From contig CAVZKP010000015.1 in assembly GCA_963775875.1 (NCBI GenBank), forward strand, positions 248,001 through 312,000: 64,000 nt of DNA, given 5' to 3'. Position 1 is the stretch's first letter; every line of letters begins with the position of its first letter. Positions 26,743-38,085 of this stretch are shown here, piece after piece. Under the pieces are notes generated by a model. It saw only the letters and a list, made by a program, of their open reading frames with translations, was not told the DNA's origin and did no database searches. Position numbers and translations under genes: made by a program. This DNA comes from AP-15 sp963775875 (GTDB lineage Bacteria; Pseudomonadota; Alphaproteobacteria; ATCC43930; CGMCC-115725).

Positions 26743-29700
26743 TCGCCGGGTTCGGCAACCTGTCCGGCGGCGAGGCGCGGCGCGCCGGTTCGCCAACGCC
26801 GTTGCGCCCACAGGCGGAAACGGTCGAGATAGAGATAGATGACCGGCGTCGTGTACAGGGTCAGCACCTGGCTGACCATCAGCCCGCCGACGATCGAGAT
26901 GCCCAGCGGCCGGCGCAATTCGGCGCCCTCGCCAAAGCCGACGGCCAGCGGCACCGCGCCCAGCATCGCCGCCAAGGTGGTCATCATGATCGGCCGGAAC
27001 CGCATCAGGCACGCCTGATAGATCGCCTCGCGCGAGCTCAAGCCCAGCCGGCGTTCGGCATCGAGGGCGAAATCGATCATCATGATCGCGTTCTTCTTGA
27101 CGATGCCGATCAGCAGGATCACGCCGATCAGCGCGATGATGCTGAACTCGGTATTGGTGACGATCAGCGCCAGCACGGCGCCGACCCCGGCCGAGGGCAG
27201 CGTCGAGAGGATCGTCATCGGGTGGACATAGCTCTCGTAGAGCACCCCCAGCACGATATAGACGGCGAGCAAGCGCCGCGGCGATCAGCACCGGCTCGGT
27301 CGCCAGCGATTGCTGGAACACCTGGGCGGTGCCCTGAAAGCTGCCACGCATCGTCGCCGGCATGTCGAGATTGCTGACCGCGCTGTCGATCTGCTGCTGG
27401 CGCCTGGCTCAGCGACACGCCCGGCGCCAGGTTGAACGAGATCGTCGCGGCGACGAACAGCCCCTGGTGATTGACCGCCAGCGGGGTGTTGCCCGGGGCG
27501 AATTTGGCGATGGCGGAGAGCGGCACCATGGTCTCGGCCGCGGTGCTGACCGCAGCCCCGGTCGAGGTGGCGCCGTGGCCGGTATTGGCGAGCGAATTGT
27601 TGGCCTGGTTGCGCGCGGTGTCGCCGGCGATCTGGGCCGCCGCAGTGGTGGCGGCGCTGCCGCTGGCGGCCGGCGTTCTGGCCGCGACCGTGCCGGCGAG
27701 AGCGTTGGTCGACTGGGTGCCGCCGACCGTGCCGCCGCTGGTGCTGATGTAGATGTCCTTGAGCGTTTGCGGGTTCTGCCAGAACCGCGGGGCCGCTTCC
27801 ATCACCACGTGATACTGGTTTCGCGCGGCGTAGATCACTGAAACCTGGCGCTGCCCGAACGCGTCGTACAGCGTGTTGTCGATTTCGCTGACATTGAGCC
27901 CGAAGCGGGCCGCGGTGGCGCGATCGATCACCAGATCGCTCTCCAGCCCCTTTTGCTGCTGATCGAGATTGACCTCGGTCAGACCGGGCAGCTTTTGCAG
28001 CGCCGCCTCGACCTTGGGCGCCCAATCGAAGATCTGTTTGGCGTCGTCGCCCTGCAGCGAATACTGGTACTGCGCATTGCTCTGGCGGCCGCCGACCGAG
28101 ATATCCTGCACCGCCTGCAGAAACAGCCTCGCCCCGGCCACCTGGTTGAGCTTGCCGCGCAGCCGGCCGATCACCTGAACGACCGAGACTTTGCGCTCGG
28201 ATAGCGGCTTCAGCACGACAAAGACGAAACCGGAATTGGTCTGGCCGCCGCCGGTGAAGCCGACGATGTTCTGGACCGCGGGATCCTTGCGGATGATGTC
28301 GACGAACTGGGTGAGCTTTTGTTCCATCAGCTGGAACGAGATGCTCTGGTCGGCCTGGATGCCGCCGATCATCCGCCCGGTATCCTGCTGCGGAAAAAAG
28401 CCCTTTGGAATGATGATGAACAGATAGACGGCGAGGCCCACCGTGGCCGCCAGGCTCAGCATGACCAGCGCCGGCGATTGCAATGCCCGGCGCAGCGAGC
28501 GGTCATAGACGCTCAGCACCGCGTCAAACACGCGCTCGCCGATGCGGTAGAGCCGCCCTTTCGGCTTATCGTGGCGGGCGTCGAGCAGATAGGCGCACAT
28601 CATCGGCGTCGTCGTCAGCGAGATGACGAGCGAGATCAGGATCGCCACCGACAAGGTCATGGCGAATTCGCGGAACAGCCGGCCGACGATGCCGCCCATC
28701 AACAGGATCGGGGCGAAAACCGCGATCAGCGACAGGCTCATCGACAGGACGGTGAAGCCGACCTCGCGCGGCGCCCTGCACCGCCGCCTCCATGCCGGGT
28801 CATGCCGGCCTCGATATGCCGGGTGACGTTTTCGAGGACGACGATCGCGTCGTCGACGACGAACCCGGTCGATACCGTCAGCGCCATCAGCGACAGATTG
28901 TCGAGGCTGTAGCCGAGCAGGTACATCGCCCCGAAGGTGCCGATCAGCGAAACCGGCACCGCCACGCTCGGGATCAGGGTGGCGCGCAGCGTTGCGCAGG
29001 AACAGAAACACCACGAGGATGACGAGGCCGATCGCGATCAGCAGGGCGCGCTCGACATCGTGCAGCGAGGCGCGGATCGTCGTCGTCCGGTCCATCGTCA
29101 GTTCGACATTGATCGCGCTCGGGATCGACGCCCTGAGCTGCGGCAGGATCGCATTGACCCGGTCGACGGTGCTCGATGATGTTGGCGCCGGGCTGGCGGT
29201 AGAGGATCACCAGAACCGCCGGCTTGCCGTTGGCGAGCCCCTGATTGCGCAGATTCTCGACCGAATCGTCGACCTCGGCGACATCGGTCAGATGCACCGC
29301 GGCGCCGTTGCGGTAGGCGACGATCAGCGGGCGATAGTCGGCGGCGTGATTGGCCTGGTCGTTGGTATAGATCTGATAGCGGCGACCGCCGTTTTCGAGC
29401 GCGCCCTTGGGGCTGTGCGCGTTGGCCGAGGCCAGCGCCGCCCGCACATCTTCGAGCCCGATGCCGTATTTGAACAATGCCGGCGGGTTGAGTTCGACCC
29501 GCACCGCCGGCAGCGAACTGCCGCCGATCACCACCTGGCCGATGCCGGCGATCTGCGACAATGCCTGCTGCATGACCGTCGAGGCCGCGTCGTAGATCTG
29601 CCCGCGGGTCAGGGTGTCGGAGGTCATCGCCAGGATCGCGATCGGCGCGTCGGCCGGGTTGACCTTGCGGTAGGTCGGGTTCTGCCGCAGGCTGGTCGGC

Positions 29701-30057
29701 AGGTCGGCGCGCGCCGCATTGATCGCCGCTTCGACATCGCGGGCGGCGCCGTCGATGTTTCGGCTGAGGTCGAACTGGAGCACGATGCGGGTCGAGCCGA
29801 CCGTGCTCGACGAGGTCATCTCGGCTGACATCGGCGATCACCCCGAGATGGCGTTCGAGCGGCGTCGCCACCGTCGTCGCCATCGTCTCGGGGCTGGCGC
29901 CGGGCATCGTCGCCTGCACCGAGATGGTCGGGAAATCAACCTGCGGCAGCGGCGCCACCGGCAATCTCAGATAAGCAAAAAACCCGGCCAGAGCGATGCC
30001 GATGGTCAGCAAGGTGGTCGCCACCGGCCGCCGGATGAACGGCGCCGACGGGTTCAC
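26739..30057 (-). CDS. RND efflux permease, MdtC-like (seven frameshifts)
   Basis: Inner-membrane proton-driven drug pump of the AcrB/MdtBC family. Conserved stretches occur in order but in changing frames: ATTLLTIGIALAGFFAYLRL, FDLSRNIDGAARDVEAAINA, FVVDDAIVVLENVTRHIEAG (with the proton-relay Asp pair), KGFFPQQDTGRMIGGIQ and VKKNAIMMIDFALDAERR. Shifts lie near 29824, 29171, 28988, 28796, 28770, 27403 and 27271. At each, one extra base explains the break, and removing seven bases gives 1104 intact codons. The second porter half carries an Ala/Thr/Ser-rich insert (27.56-27.75 kb). Sequencing error is the likelier cause, but this is the densest cluster and real decay is not excluded. Confidence 0.85.
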
Positions 30058-33000
30058 TCGGCGGCACCCGGCTGCGCCGCCCCGCCCTCCGGGCTGCGCC
30101 GCAGGAGACTCCCCAGCCGCTCGAAGCCCAGATAGATGACCGGCGTCGTAAACAGGGTCAGCATCTGGCTGACGATCAGCCCGCCGACGATCGTCACCCC
30201 CAGCGGATGGCGCAGTTCGGAGCCCACCCCGGTGCCGAGCATCAGCGGCAATGCCGCAAACAGCGCCGCCAGCGTCGTCATCAGGATCGGGCGAAAGCGC
30301 AGCAGGCAGGCCTGATAGATCGCCTCGCGCGGCGACTTGCCTTCATGCCGCTCGGCGTCGAGGGCAAAGTCGACCATCATGATCGCGTTCTTTTTGACGA
30401 TCCCGATCAACAGCACGATGCCGATGATCGCGATCACCGAGAGATCGCTGCCGTCGATCATCAGCGCCAGCAAGGCGCCGACCCCGGCCGAAGGCAGGGT
30501 CGAGAGGATCGTGATCGGGTGGATGAAGCTCTCGTAGAGCACTCCCAGCACGATATAGACGGTGACGATCGCCGCCAGGATCAGGATCAGCTCGTTGCCG
30601 AGCGCCGCCTGAAACGCCAGCGCCGCGCCCTGGAACAGGGTGATCATGCTGGCCGGCAGCCCGATTTCCCGTTCGGCCTGCTGGATGGCGTCGACCGCCG
30701 CGCCGAGCGAGGCGCCCGGCGCCAGGTTGAACGACACCATCGTCGACGGGAACTGGCCGAGATGATCGATTTCGAGCGGTGCGGTCTGCTGCTCGATCTG
30801 GGCGATCGCCGACAGCGGCACCTGGCCGTTGGCCGCGGTCGAGGATGGCAGGTAGATCGAGCCCAGCGAGTCCAGCGATTGCTGCTGCAACGGGATCGGC
30901 CTCGAGGATCACCCGGTACTGGTTCGACTGGGTAAAGATCGTCGAGACGATGCGCTGCCCGAACGAATCGTAGAGCGCGTTGTCGACGGTGGCCGGGGTG
31001 ATGCCAAAGCGCGCGGCGGTGGCGCGGTCGATATTCACGTAAGCCGAAAGGCCATTTTCCGAATAGGAGCTGGTGACGCCCTCGATCTGCGGGATCTGAT
31101 CGAGCCGTTGCAGCAATTTCGGGACCCACAGCGCGAATTCGCTGGGATTGGCGTCTTCGAGGGCAAATTGGTATTGCGAGCGGCTGACCGTCGAATCGAT
31201 GGTCAGATCCTGCACCGGCTGCATATAGAGCTGGATTCCGCTGACCTTTGCGGTCTCCGTCGCCAGCCGCCGAATCACGTCGCTGGCCGACAGGCTGCGC
31301 TGGTCGCGGGCTTTGAGGTTGATCAGAAAGCGGCCGCTGTCGAGGGTCGTGTTGGTGCCGTCGACGCCGATGAACGAGGTCAGGCTGACAACGTCGGGAT
31401 CGTCGAGAATGGCGCGCGCCAGCGCCTGCTGGCGGTCGGACATGGCGGCGAACGAGACCGATGGCGAGGCCACCGAAATCCCCTGGATCAGCCCGGTATC
31501 CTGGACCGGGAAGAAGCCCTTGGGGATCACGATGTAGAGCAGCACGGTCAGCGCCAGGGTGGCAACCGCGACCAGCAGGGTCAGGGGCTGGTGGTCGAGC
31601 ACCCAGTTCAACACCCGGCCGTAGCGGGCGATCAGCGCATCGAACCATTCCCCGCTGCGGCGCGCCAGCCAAGACATCTGCGACGGCTGCTGATGGCGCA
31701 GGATCCGGGCGCACATCATCGGCACCAGGGTCAGCGCCACCACCGCGGAGATGACGATGGTGACGGCAAGGGTGATGGCGAATTCGCGGAACAGCCGGCC
31801 GACCACATCGGGCATGAACAACAGCGGGATCAGCACCGCGATCAGCGAAACCGTCAGCGAGATGATCGTAAAACCGATCTGCGCCGAACCCTTCAGCGCC
31901 GCTTCGAGCGGCGGGTCGCCGGCCTCGATATAGCGCGATATGTTTTCGATCATGACGATCGCGTCATCGACGACAAAGCCGGTGGCGATGGTCAGCGCCA
32001 TCAGCGACAGATTGTTGAGGCTGAACCCGGCGAGGTACATGAAGGCCAGGGTCCCGACCAGCGACAGCGGCACGGTCAGGCTCGGGATCAGGGTCGCCGA
32101 CGGGCTGCGCAGAAACAGAAAGATCACGACGACGACCAGCACGACGGCCAGCCCGAGCTCGAACTCGACATCGGCGACCGACGCCCGGATCGTCGTCGTC
32201 CGGTCGGTCACCACCTTGACGTCGATCGCCGAGGGCAATGCCGCGGTGAGGCTGGGCAACAGCGCCTCGATGCTGTCGACGACGCCGATGACGTTGGCGT
32301 TGGGCTGGCGCTGGACGTTGATGATGACCGCCGGCTCGGTGTCGACCCAGGCGGCGAGTTCGGTGTTCTCGGCGGCCTCGGTCGCCCGCCCGACATCGGC
32401 GAGCCGGACCGGCGCGCCATTGCGATAGGCGACGACCAGATCGTCGTATTCGGCCGGCTTGTGGATCTGGTCGTTGGCGTTGATCGTGTAGGCCCGGGTC
32501 GGGCCGTCGAAATTGCCCTTGGGCGTATTGACGTTGGCGTTGGCCAGGGTGGTGCGCAGATTGTCGATGTTGAGCCCGTAGGCGGCGAGCTGAAGATTAT
32601 TCGCCTGGATCCGCACCGCCGGCGTGTTGCCGCCGCTGATGCTGACCAGGCCGACGCCGGCAATCTGCGAGATCTTCTGCGCCAGGCGGGTGTCGACGAG
32701 GTCCTCGACCTGGGTCAGCGGCATCGTCTTCGAGGTCGCCGCCAGGGTCAGGATCGGCGCGTCCGCCGGGTTGACCTTGGCGTAGATCGGCGGCGCCGGC
32801 AGGTCCGAGGGCAACAAATTGCCGGCCGCGTTGATCGCCGCCTGGACCTCCTGCTCGGCCACATCGAGGCTGAGGTCGAGACTGAACTGCAAGGTGATGA
32901 CCGAGGCCCCGGCCGAACTGGTCGACGACATCTGGTTGAGCCCCGGCATCTGCCCGAGCTGCACTTCGAGCGGCGCGGTGACCGACGAGGTCATCACATC

Positions 33001-33168
33001 GGGGCTGGCGCCGGGATAGAAGGTCTGCACCTGGATTGTCGGATAGTCGACCTCGGGCAAGGCCGAGAGCGGCAGAAACCGATAGGCGAACAATCCGACC
33101 AGCATGATCGCCGCCATCAGCAGGGTGGTCGCCACCGGGCGTAGAATGAAGATCCGTGACGGGTTCAT
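30054..33168 (-). CDS. RND efflux permease, MdtB-like (one frameshift)
   Basis: A pump subunit of 1037 residues after correction, paralogous to the next gene. It starts MNPSRIFILRPVATTLLMAA and has twelve membrane segments with large porter loops. FVVDDAIVMIENISRYIEAG holds the proton-relay aspartates, and KGFFPVQDTGLIQG and KKNAIMMVDFALDAERHEG are family motifs. One extra C near 30892 breaks the frame; without it the sequence reads EADPLQQQSLDSLGSIYL. Its stop overlaps the ATG of the second permease (ATGA). Paired permeases after one adaptor are characteristic of MdtABC, where both subunits form a hetero-trimer. Confidence 0.9.
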
Positions 33169-33232
33169 GGTGTTGCCGTCTGCCGGATCGATCTCCCCTC
33201 GCCCGCCCCGCTCCTCCCGGCGCCAAGCCTGC

Positions 33233-34604
33233 TCACTGGCTGCTCCGCCGGTGCCCGCCGCCGTGCTTGCGCGCTTGCTGCCCGGCGCCAGCCGCGCCGC
33301 TATCGGCCGCGCCAGCCTTGGCCTGCCCCGGCGCGGCGCTGCCGGGCGCAGTTGCCGGGGCGATGGTGATCTTGGCGCCGTCCTTGAGCCGGTCGGCGCC
33401 GTCGTCGACGACGCTCTGGCCGGGCTGCAGACCGGAAAGGATCGCGACGCGCTGACCGTCGCTCGGACCGAGCTTCACCTTTTGCACCGTCACCGTGTGG
33501 TCGGGCTTGACCAGATAGACAAACGTGCCCGGCGCGCCGCGCTGGATCGCCGCGACCGGCACCAGAACCGCGTTCTTTAAGGTTTCGATCAAGCAGCTTG
33601 ATGTTGACGAACTGATTGGGAAACAGGATTTCCTGCGGGTTGTTGAAGATGGCCCGCAATTTGACCGTGCCGGTCGTCGTATCGATCTGATTGTCGACGG
33701 TTTCGAGCGTGCCGGTATCGAGCTTTTGGGTGCCGGTGCGGTCATAGGCGGTCGCCTGCAGGGTCGCGCCGGCGTGCAGCTGCTTCAGCACATCGGGCAG
33801 ATTGTCCTCGGGCAGGGTGAAGATCACCGAGATCGGCTGCGTCTGGGTGACCACGACAATGCCGTTGGCATCGCTCGTCTGGACGTAATTGCCGGCGTCG
33901 ACCTGGCGCAACCCGACCCGACCGGTAACCGGCGAGATGATATGGCAATAGACCAGGTTCAGCTTTTGCGCGTCGATCGCCGCCTTGTCCGATACGATCG
34001 TGGCCCTGTCCTGCAAAACCAGGGCGGCCTGGGTATCGCGGGTCTGGGTGGCGATCGAATTTTGCGCCACCAGGGTGGTATAGCGCTTCAGGTCAATCTC
34101 GGCGTTGTTCAGCGATGCCTGGTCCTTGCCGAGCTGGCCCTCGGCCTGTTCGAGCGCCACCTGGTACGGACGGGGATCGATCTGGGCGAGAAAGTCGCCC
34201 TTTTTGACCCGCTGGCCCTCCTGGAAGCCGACGCTCATCAGGTAGCCGTTGATCTGGGTCTTGACCGTGACCGTCGCCAGCGGGGTGACGGTGCCGAGCC
34301 CGCTCAGCGTCACCGGCATGTCGCCTTGTGCCACCGTCGCCACCCCGACCGGCACCGCACCGGTGGAAATGGCGCGCCCCCCCGGGCTGGGTTTGTGGGT
34401 CAGGCGCGGCAGAAACCACACCGCCGCCCCGATGATCGCCGCGAGCAGTAGCAGCCACACGATCACCCGCCGCCACCGGCGCCTCGGCCGCGCCGCGGTT
34501 TGCCCGGGCTCGGCGACGAGATCGCCGGCATCGCGGCGCGCCGGGTCGCGCTCTTCTCTCGCCCGCGCCTCGGGTGGGTGAATGTCGGTGCGCTGCTCGT
34601 CCAT
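33233..34604 (-). CDS. RND efflux periplasmic adaptor, MdtA-like (one frameshift)
   Basis: A membrane-fusion protein linking the pump to the outer-membrane channel. It has a cytoplasmic Arg-rich start, one membrane helix (VIVWLLLLAAIIGAAVWF), then GLGTVTPLATVTVKTQI and EGQRVKKGDFLAQIDPRPY (lipoyl half-motif), a coiled-coil hairpin, and LVYCHIISPVTGRVGLRQVD. An extra base near 33591 breaks the frame; dropping it gives VNIKLLIETLKNAVLVPVAA. Corrected length is 456 residues. The ATG at 34604 was chosen because the longer version adds non-family residues. It is the first gene of the pump operon and is divergent from the ThDP enzyme gene. Confidence 0.9.
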
Positions 34605-34822
34605 AATTGTCGTAGCCGTTCGCCGCAGCGACCTTACCAATCCTTCGCCGGCGCGTCCCCCAGGGCGCTACCCAGCGCTGCCCGGCACAACCCGGTCGGC
34701 GATTATAGGCTGTTCCGATCCGCGGCATCCCGGCGCCAGTGCCGCGGTCGCCGCAAGCCTCTTCCGCCCGCGCGACGGATCGTCTCAAATGGGGCATCGC
34801 AATTGGTGCGCGAGGCCCGGTG

Positions 34823-36520
34823 ATGGCGACGAATTCTGCTCCCCTGAGCGGCGGCCAGCTGGTCGTCGCCGCGTTGCGCGCGCATCAGGTCGAGATGGCG
34901 TTCAGCGTCGCCGGCGAGAGCTATCTCGAAGTGCTCGACGCGCTCTATGACGCACCCGAAATCCGCCTCGTCACCTGCCGCCAGGAAGGCGGCGCGGCGT
35001 TCATGGCCGAGGCCTATGGCAAATTGACCGGCAAGCCCGGGGTATTGCTGGTGACCCGCGGCCCCGGCGCCTGCAACGCCTCGATCGGCATCCACACCGC
35101 ATTCCAGGATTCGACGCCGATGGTCGTGCTGGTCGGTCAGGTCGCGCGCCACCAGATCGACCGCGAGGCCTTTCAGGAAGTCGATTTCCGCCGCATGTTC
35201 GCCCCGCTCGCCAAATGGGTGGCGCAAATCGACCTCGCCGAACGCATCCCCGAACTGGTCAACCAGGCGTTCCAGGTGGCGAGTTCGGGCCGAGCCGGCC
35301 CGGTCGTGCTGGCCTTGCCCGAGGACATGTTGCGCGACCGCTGCGTGGCCCCGGTCTGCGGCCCCTATCGCGCGGTGCATGCCCATCCCGGTGCGGCGGA
35401 CCTGGCCGAATTGCGCCGTCTGCTCGCCGAGGCGCAGCGGCCGATGCTCCTGGTCGGCGGCGGCGGCTGGAGCGATGCCGCCTGCCATGACATCACCCGC
35501 TTTGCCGAGGCCAACGAGCTGCCGGTCTGCTGCTCGTTCCGCCGCCAGGATATCGTCGACAACCGCCGGCGGTGCTTTGTCGGCGATCTCGGCACCGGCG
35601 CCAGCCCGGCATTGGTGGCGCGGGTCAGGGAATCGGACCTGCTGCTGGCGGCCGGCGCGCGCATCGGCGAGATCACCTCGCAATCCTACTCGCTGCTCGG
35701 CATCCCCGATCCGGGCAAGACCCTGATCCATATCCACCCCGCCGCCGAGGAACTGGGCCGCGTGTTCCGCCCGACCCTGGCGATCCAGTCGGGCATGGCC
35801 GAATTCGCCGCCGCCGCCGCCGCGCTGCAGCCGGCGCCGGCGGCGCACCGGTCGGGCTGGCGGGCGGCGGTGCGCGCCGAATACGAACAGGGGCTGGTTC
35901 CCTCCCCGGCGACCAGCGGCGGCATCCTCGATCTCGGCCGGATCATGACCTGGCTGCGCGAGCGCCTGCCCGACGACGCGATCGTGACCAGCGACGCCGG
36001 CAATTTCAGTGGCTGGCCCAACCGCTTTCTGCAATACCGCCGGCCAGGGCGCCAGCTCGGGCCGACCAGCGGGGCGATGGGCTATGGGGTCCCGGCGGCG
36101 GTCGCCGCCAAGCTGGTCTATCCCGAGCGCATCGTGGTCGGCTTTTGCGGCGATGGCGGCTTCCTGATGACCGGCCAGGAATTGGCGACCTCGCTCGCCG
36201 CCGGCATCGGGCCGATCATCCTGCTGTTCAACAACGCGATGTACGGCACGATCCGCATGCACCAGGAACGCCGTTTTCCCGGTCGCGTCGTCGGCACCGC
36301 GCTGAAGAACCCCGACTTCACCGCCCTCGCCCGCGCCTATGGCGCCTTTGCCGCGCGAATCGCCCGCACCGAAGACTTCGCCCCCGCCTTTGAAGAAGCC
36401 GCCGCCGGCAACCGGGCCGCGATCATCGAACTGGCAATGGACCCCGAGACGATCACCACCCGCGCCACCCTCTCCGCCCTTCGTCGCCACGCCGAAGCAC
36501 ACCCGGCCGAGCATGGGTAA
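34823..36520 (+). CDS. Thiamine-diphosphate-dependent enzyme (acetolactate synthase-like)
   Basis: A 565-residue protein with the three-domain layout of the acetohydroxyacid synthase/pyruvate oxidase family. The N-terminal domain has the catalytic Glu in SVAGESYLEVLDAL and RQEGGAAFMAEAYGKL. The C-terminal cofactor motif starts GDGGFLMTGQELAT and ends in the paired Asn of LLFNNAMYG. The central domain is present (LPVCCSFRRQDIVDN). The exact substrate is unknown. It is less like biosynthetic IlvB than like the large uncharacterised branch of this family, and no small regulatory subunit is adjacent. The ATG at 34823 follows a weak GAGG and matches family starts. Confidence 0.9.
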   Translation: MATNSAPLSGGQLVVAALRAHQVEMAFSVAGESYLEVLDALYDAPEIRLVTCRQEGGAAFMAEAYGKLTGKPGVLLVTRGPGACNASIGIHTAFQDSTPMVVLVGQVARHQIDREAFQEVDFRRMFAPLAKWVAQIDLAERIPELVNQAFQVASSGRAGPVVLALPEDMLRDRCVAPVCGPYRAVHAHPGAADLAELRRLLAEAQRPMLLVGGGGWSDAACHDITRFAEANELPVCCSFRRQDIVDNRRRCFVGDLGTGASPALVARVRESDLLLAAGARIGEITSQSYSLLGIPDPGKTLIHIHPAAEELGRVFRPTLAIQSGMAEFAAAAAALQPAPAAHRSGWRAAVRAEYEQGLVPSPATSGGILDLGRIMTWLRERLPDDAIVTSDAGNFSGWPNRFLQYRRPGRQLGPTSGAMGYGVPAAVAAKLVYPERIVVGFCGDGGFLMTGQELATSLAAGIGPIILLFNNAMYGTIRMHQERRFPGRVVGTALKNPDFTALARAYGAFAARIARTEDFAPAFEEAAAGNRAAIIELAMDPETITTRATLSALRRHAEAHPAEHG

Positions 36521-36928
36521 AGCCCGGGGGCTGGGCCGGCCATCCACGTGCCTGGGTCGGGGTCGAAGAGAGGCGTGGATCACCGGGACAAGCCCGGTGA
36601 TGACGCTGCAGTAGAGGCGTTGTGCTGCACTGCAACCGTATTCGCAGAACCGGAAGCCATGGACTTGTTCCGGCCATCCAGGTGCCTGGGTCGGGGTCAA
36701 GGAAGCGTGGATCACCGGGACAAGCCCGGTGATGACGACTGGAGTAGAGGCGTTGCGCTGCTGCAACCACATTCGCGGAACCGGACAGCCATGGGTCAAG
36801 CCCGGCGATGACGACGAGGAGTAGAGGCGTTGCGCTGCACTGCAACCGGATCCGCGGAACCGGACGGCGTGGAACAAATCCGGGCATGACGAATTATTTC
36901 GTGCCGTGCACCATTTGAAGCTGCGGCG
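36521..36928. repeat. Cluster of REP-like palindromes
   Basis: A gene-free 408 bases. The hairpin core ATCACCGGGACAAGCCCGGT occurs at about 36578 and 36709 within a longer direct repeat of ~131-134 bases, and degenerate copies follow near 36795 and 36880. AGTAGAGGCGTTG recurs three times between them. This is the style of dispersed palindromic elements common in alphaproteobacterial intergenic DNA. They may act as transcript terminators or stabilisers between the two converging genes. Confidence 0.8.
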
Positions 36929-38060
36929 TCACCCGGCGATGGCGACGCCGATCAGCTTGCCGACGCCAAAGGTGACCCCGGCAGCGGCGAGACCCACCAC
37001 CAGCTGCCGCGCTCCCGAAAAGGCCATGCCGCGTCCAGTGAACAGCGCGGTGCCGGCGCCAATCAGCAACAAGGCGACACTGCTCGCGATCAGGCTGGCG
37101 ATCACCGCCGGCATGCCGGAAAGCGCGAAAAACGGCGCCACCGGAAAGATCGCCCCGACGCTGAACAACATGAACGAGGTGGCCGCGGCGGCCCAGGCCG
37201 AGCCGCCCAGCTCATCGGGATCGATCCCCAGCTCCTCGCGCACCAGGGTGTCGAGGGCGGTTTTTTTGTTGCCGATCAGCTGCTCAGCCAGAGTTTTCGC
37301 CAGCGCCTCGGGCAGGCCTTTCGCCTGATAGATCAGCGCCAGCTCCTCCTGCTCCTCCTCGGGAACCTGTTCCAGCTCGGCCGCTTCGGTATCGATCTGG
37401 CGTTGGGCCGAATTCGCGGGCGGTATTGACCGACAGCCATTCGCCGAGGGCCATCGAGCAGGACCCGGCCAGCAGGCCGGCAAGACCGGTGACCAGGATC
37501 GTCCGCGCCGCCAGATCCGCGCCGGCGACGCCCATGACCAGGCTGAGATTGGAGACGAGCCCGTCATTGGCGCCGAGCACCGCGGCGCGCAGCGCGTTGC
37601 CGCCCATGCCGCGGTGCCGCCCCTCCAGGCGCGCGAGGGTCGGACCGCTGAACCCAGCCGAGGAAGGCGCGGCCAGGGCCTCGATGATCCGCGCATGCGA
37701 GCGCTCCGCCGCGGGGAGGCCGCCGGCAATGGCCTCCGGTTGCGCTTCGTAAGACCCGCTATCCATCTGTTCGAGGGTATTGACCGTCGGCAGCACGAAA
37801 GAAGGGCCAAAGCGGCGCGCCAGCCATTCGAGCGCCCGAGTCCGGAAACCCGGCCGCAGCTGCGGCACGCGTTGGCCGAGAGCCGCGATCTGGCTCTTCC
37901 AGAACTCGGCATGGGCAGCCTCCACCGCAGCGAGGCGGCCATAGATCTGCGCCAGTTGCGGGTTCTTTTCGGTCTTGGACAAAGTCTCGTAGAGCGCCGC
38001 ACTATCGACTTCGCCCTGAAGGTTGGCGGTGTAGCGCTGCGGGGATTTTGGCTCTGCCAT
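36929..38060 (-). CDS. mbfA: MbfA-like iron exporter (ferritin-like domain + VIT1/CCC1 domain, one frameshift)
   Basis: Residues ~1-150 form a rubrerythrin/ferritin-like helical domain (YETLSKTEKNPQLAQIYGRL and EAAHAEFWK, with metal-binding Glu/His). The rest is a VIT1/CCC1-type membrane domain (LRAAVLGANDGLVSNLSLVM, then helices ending GKLIGVAIAG). This architecture is the membrane-bound ferritin MbfA of Bradyrhizobium and Agrobacterium, which exports iron and protects against peroxide under iron-replete conditions. One extra base near 37409 breaks the frame; dropping it gives NTAREFAQRQIDTEAAEL. Corrected length is 376 residues. In relatives it is repressed by Irr; no operator was identified here. 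Confidence 0.88.
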
Positions 38061-38085
38061 CAGCCGCTCCTTTGCGCACCGGGAA

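Noticed and set aside
31108..33144. A 678-codon plus-strand frame, and similar long frames at 17980-20223, 43105-44922 and 11866-13308
   Set aside because: They are antisense to RND permease, PqiAB, beta-oxidation/ThiE/SIMPL and HflK genes. Their products are Arg/Asp/Gln/His-rich and lack any family motif, as expected for opposite-strand frames in GC-rich DNA.
34703..36877. A 724-codon minus-strand frame
   Set aside because: It is antisense to the ThDP enzyme and runs into the REP palindromes, which generate repeated VITGLVPVIHA-like peptides.
36521..36928. CRISPR array
   Set aside because: The repeats are palindromic, degenerate and ~131-134 bases apart, with no uniform spacers or cas genes; they fit REP-like elements.
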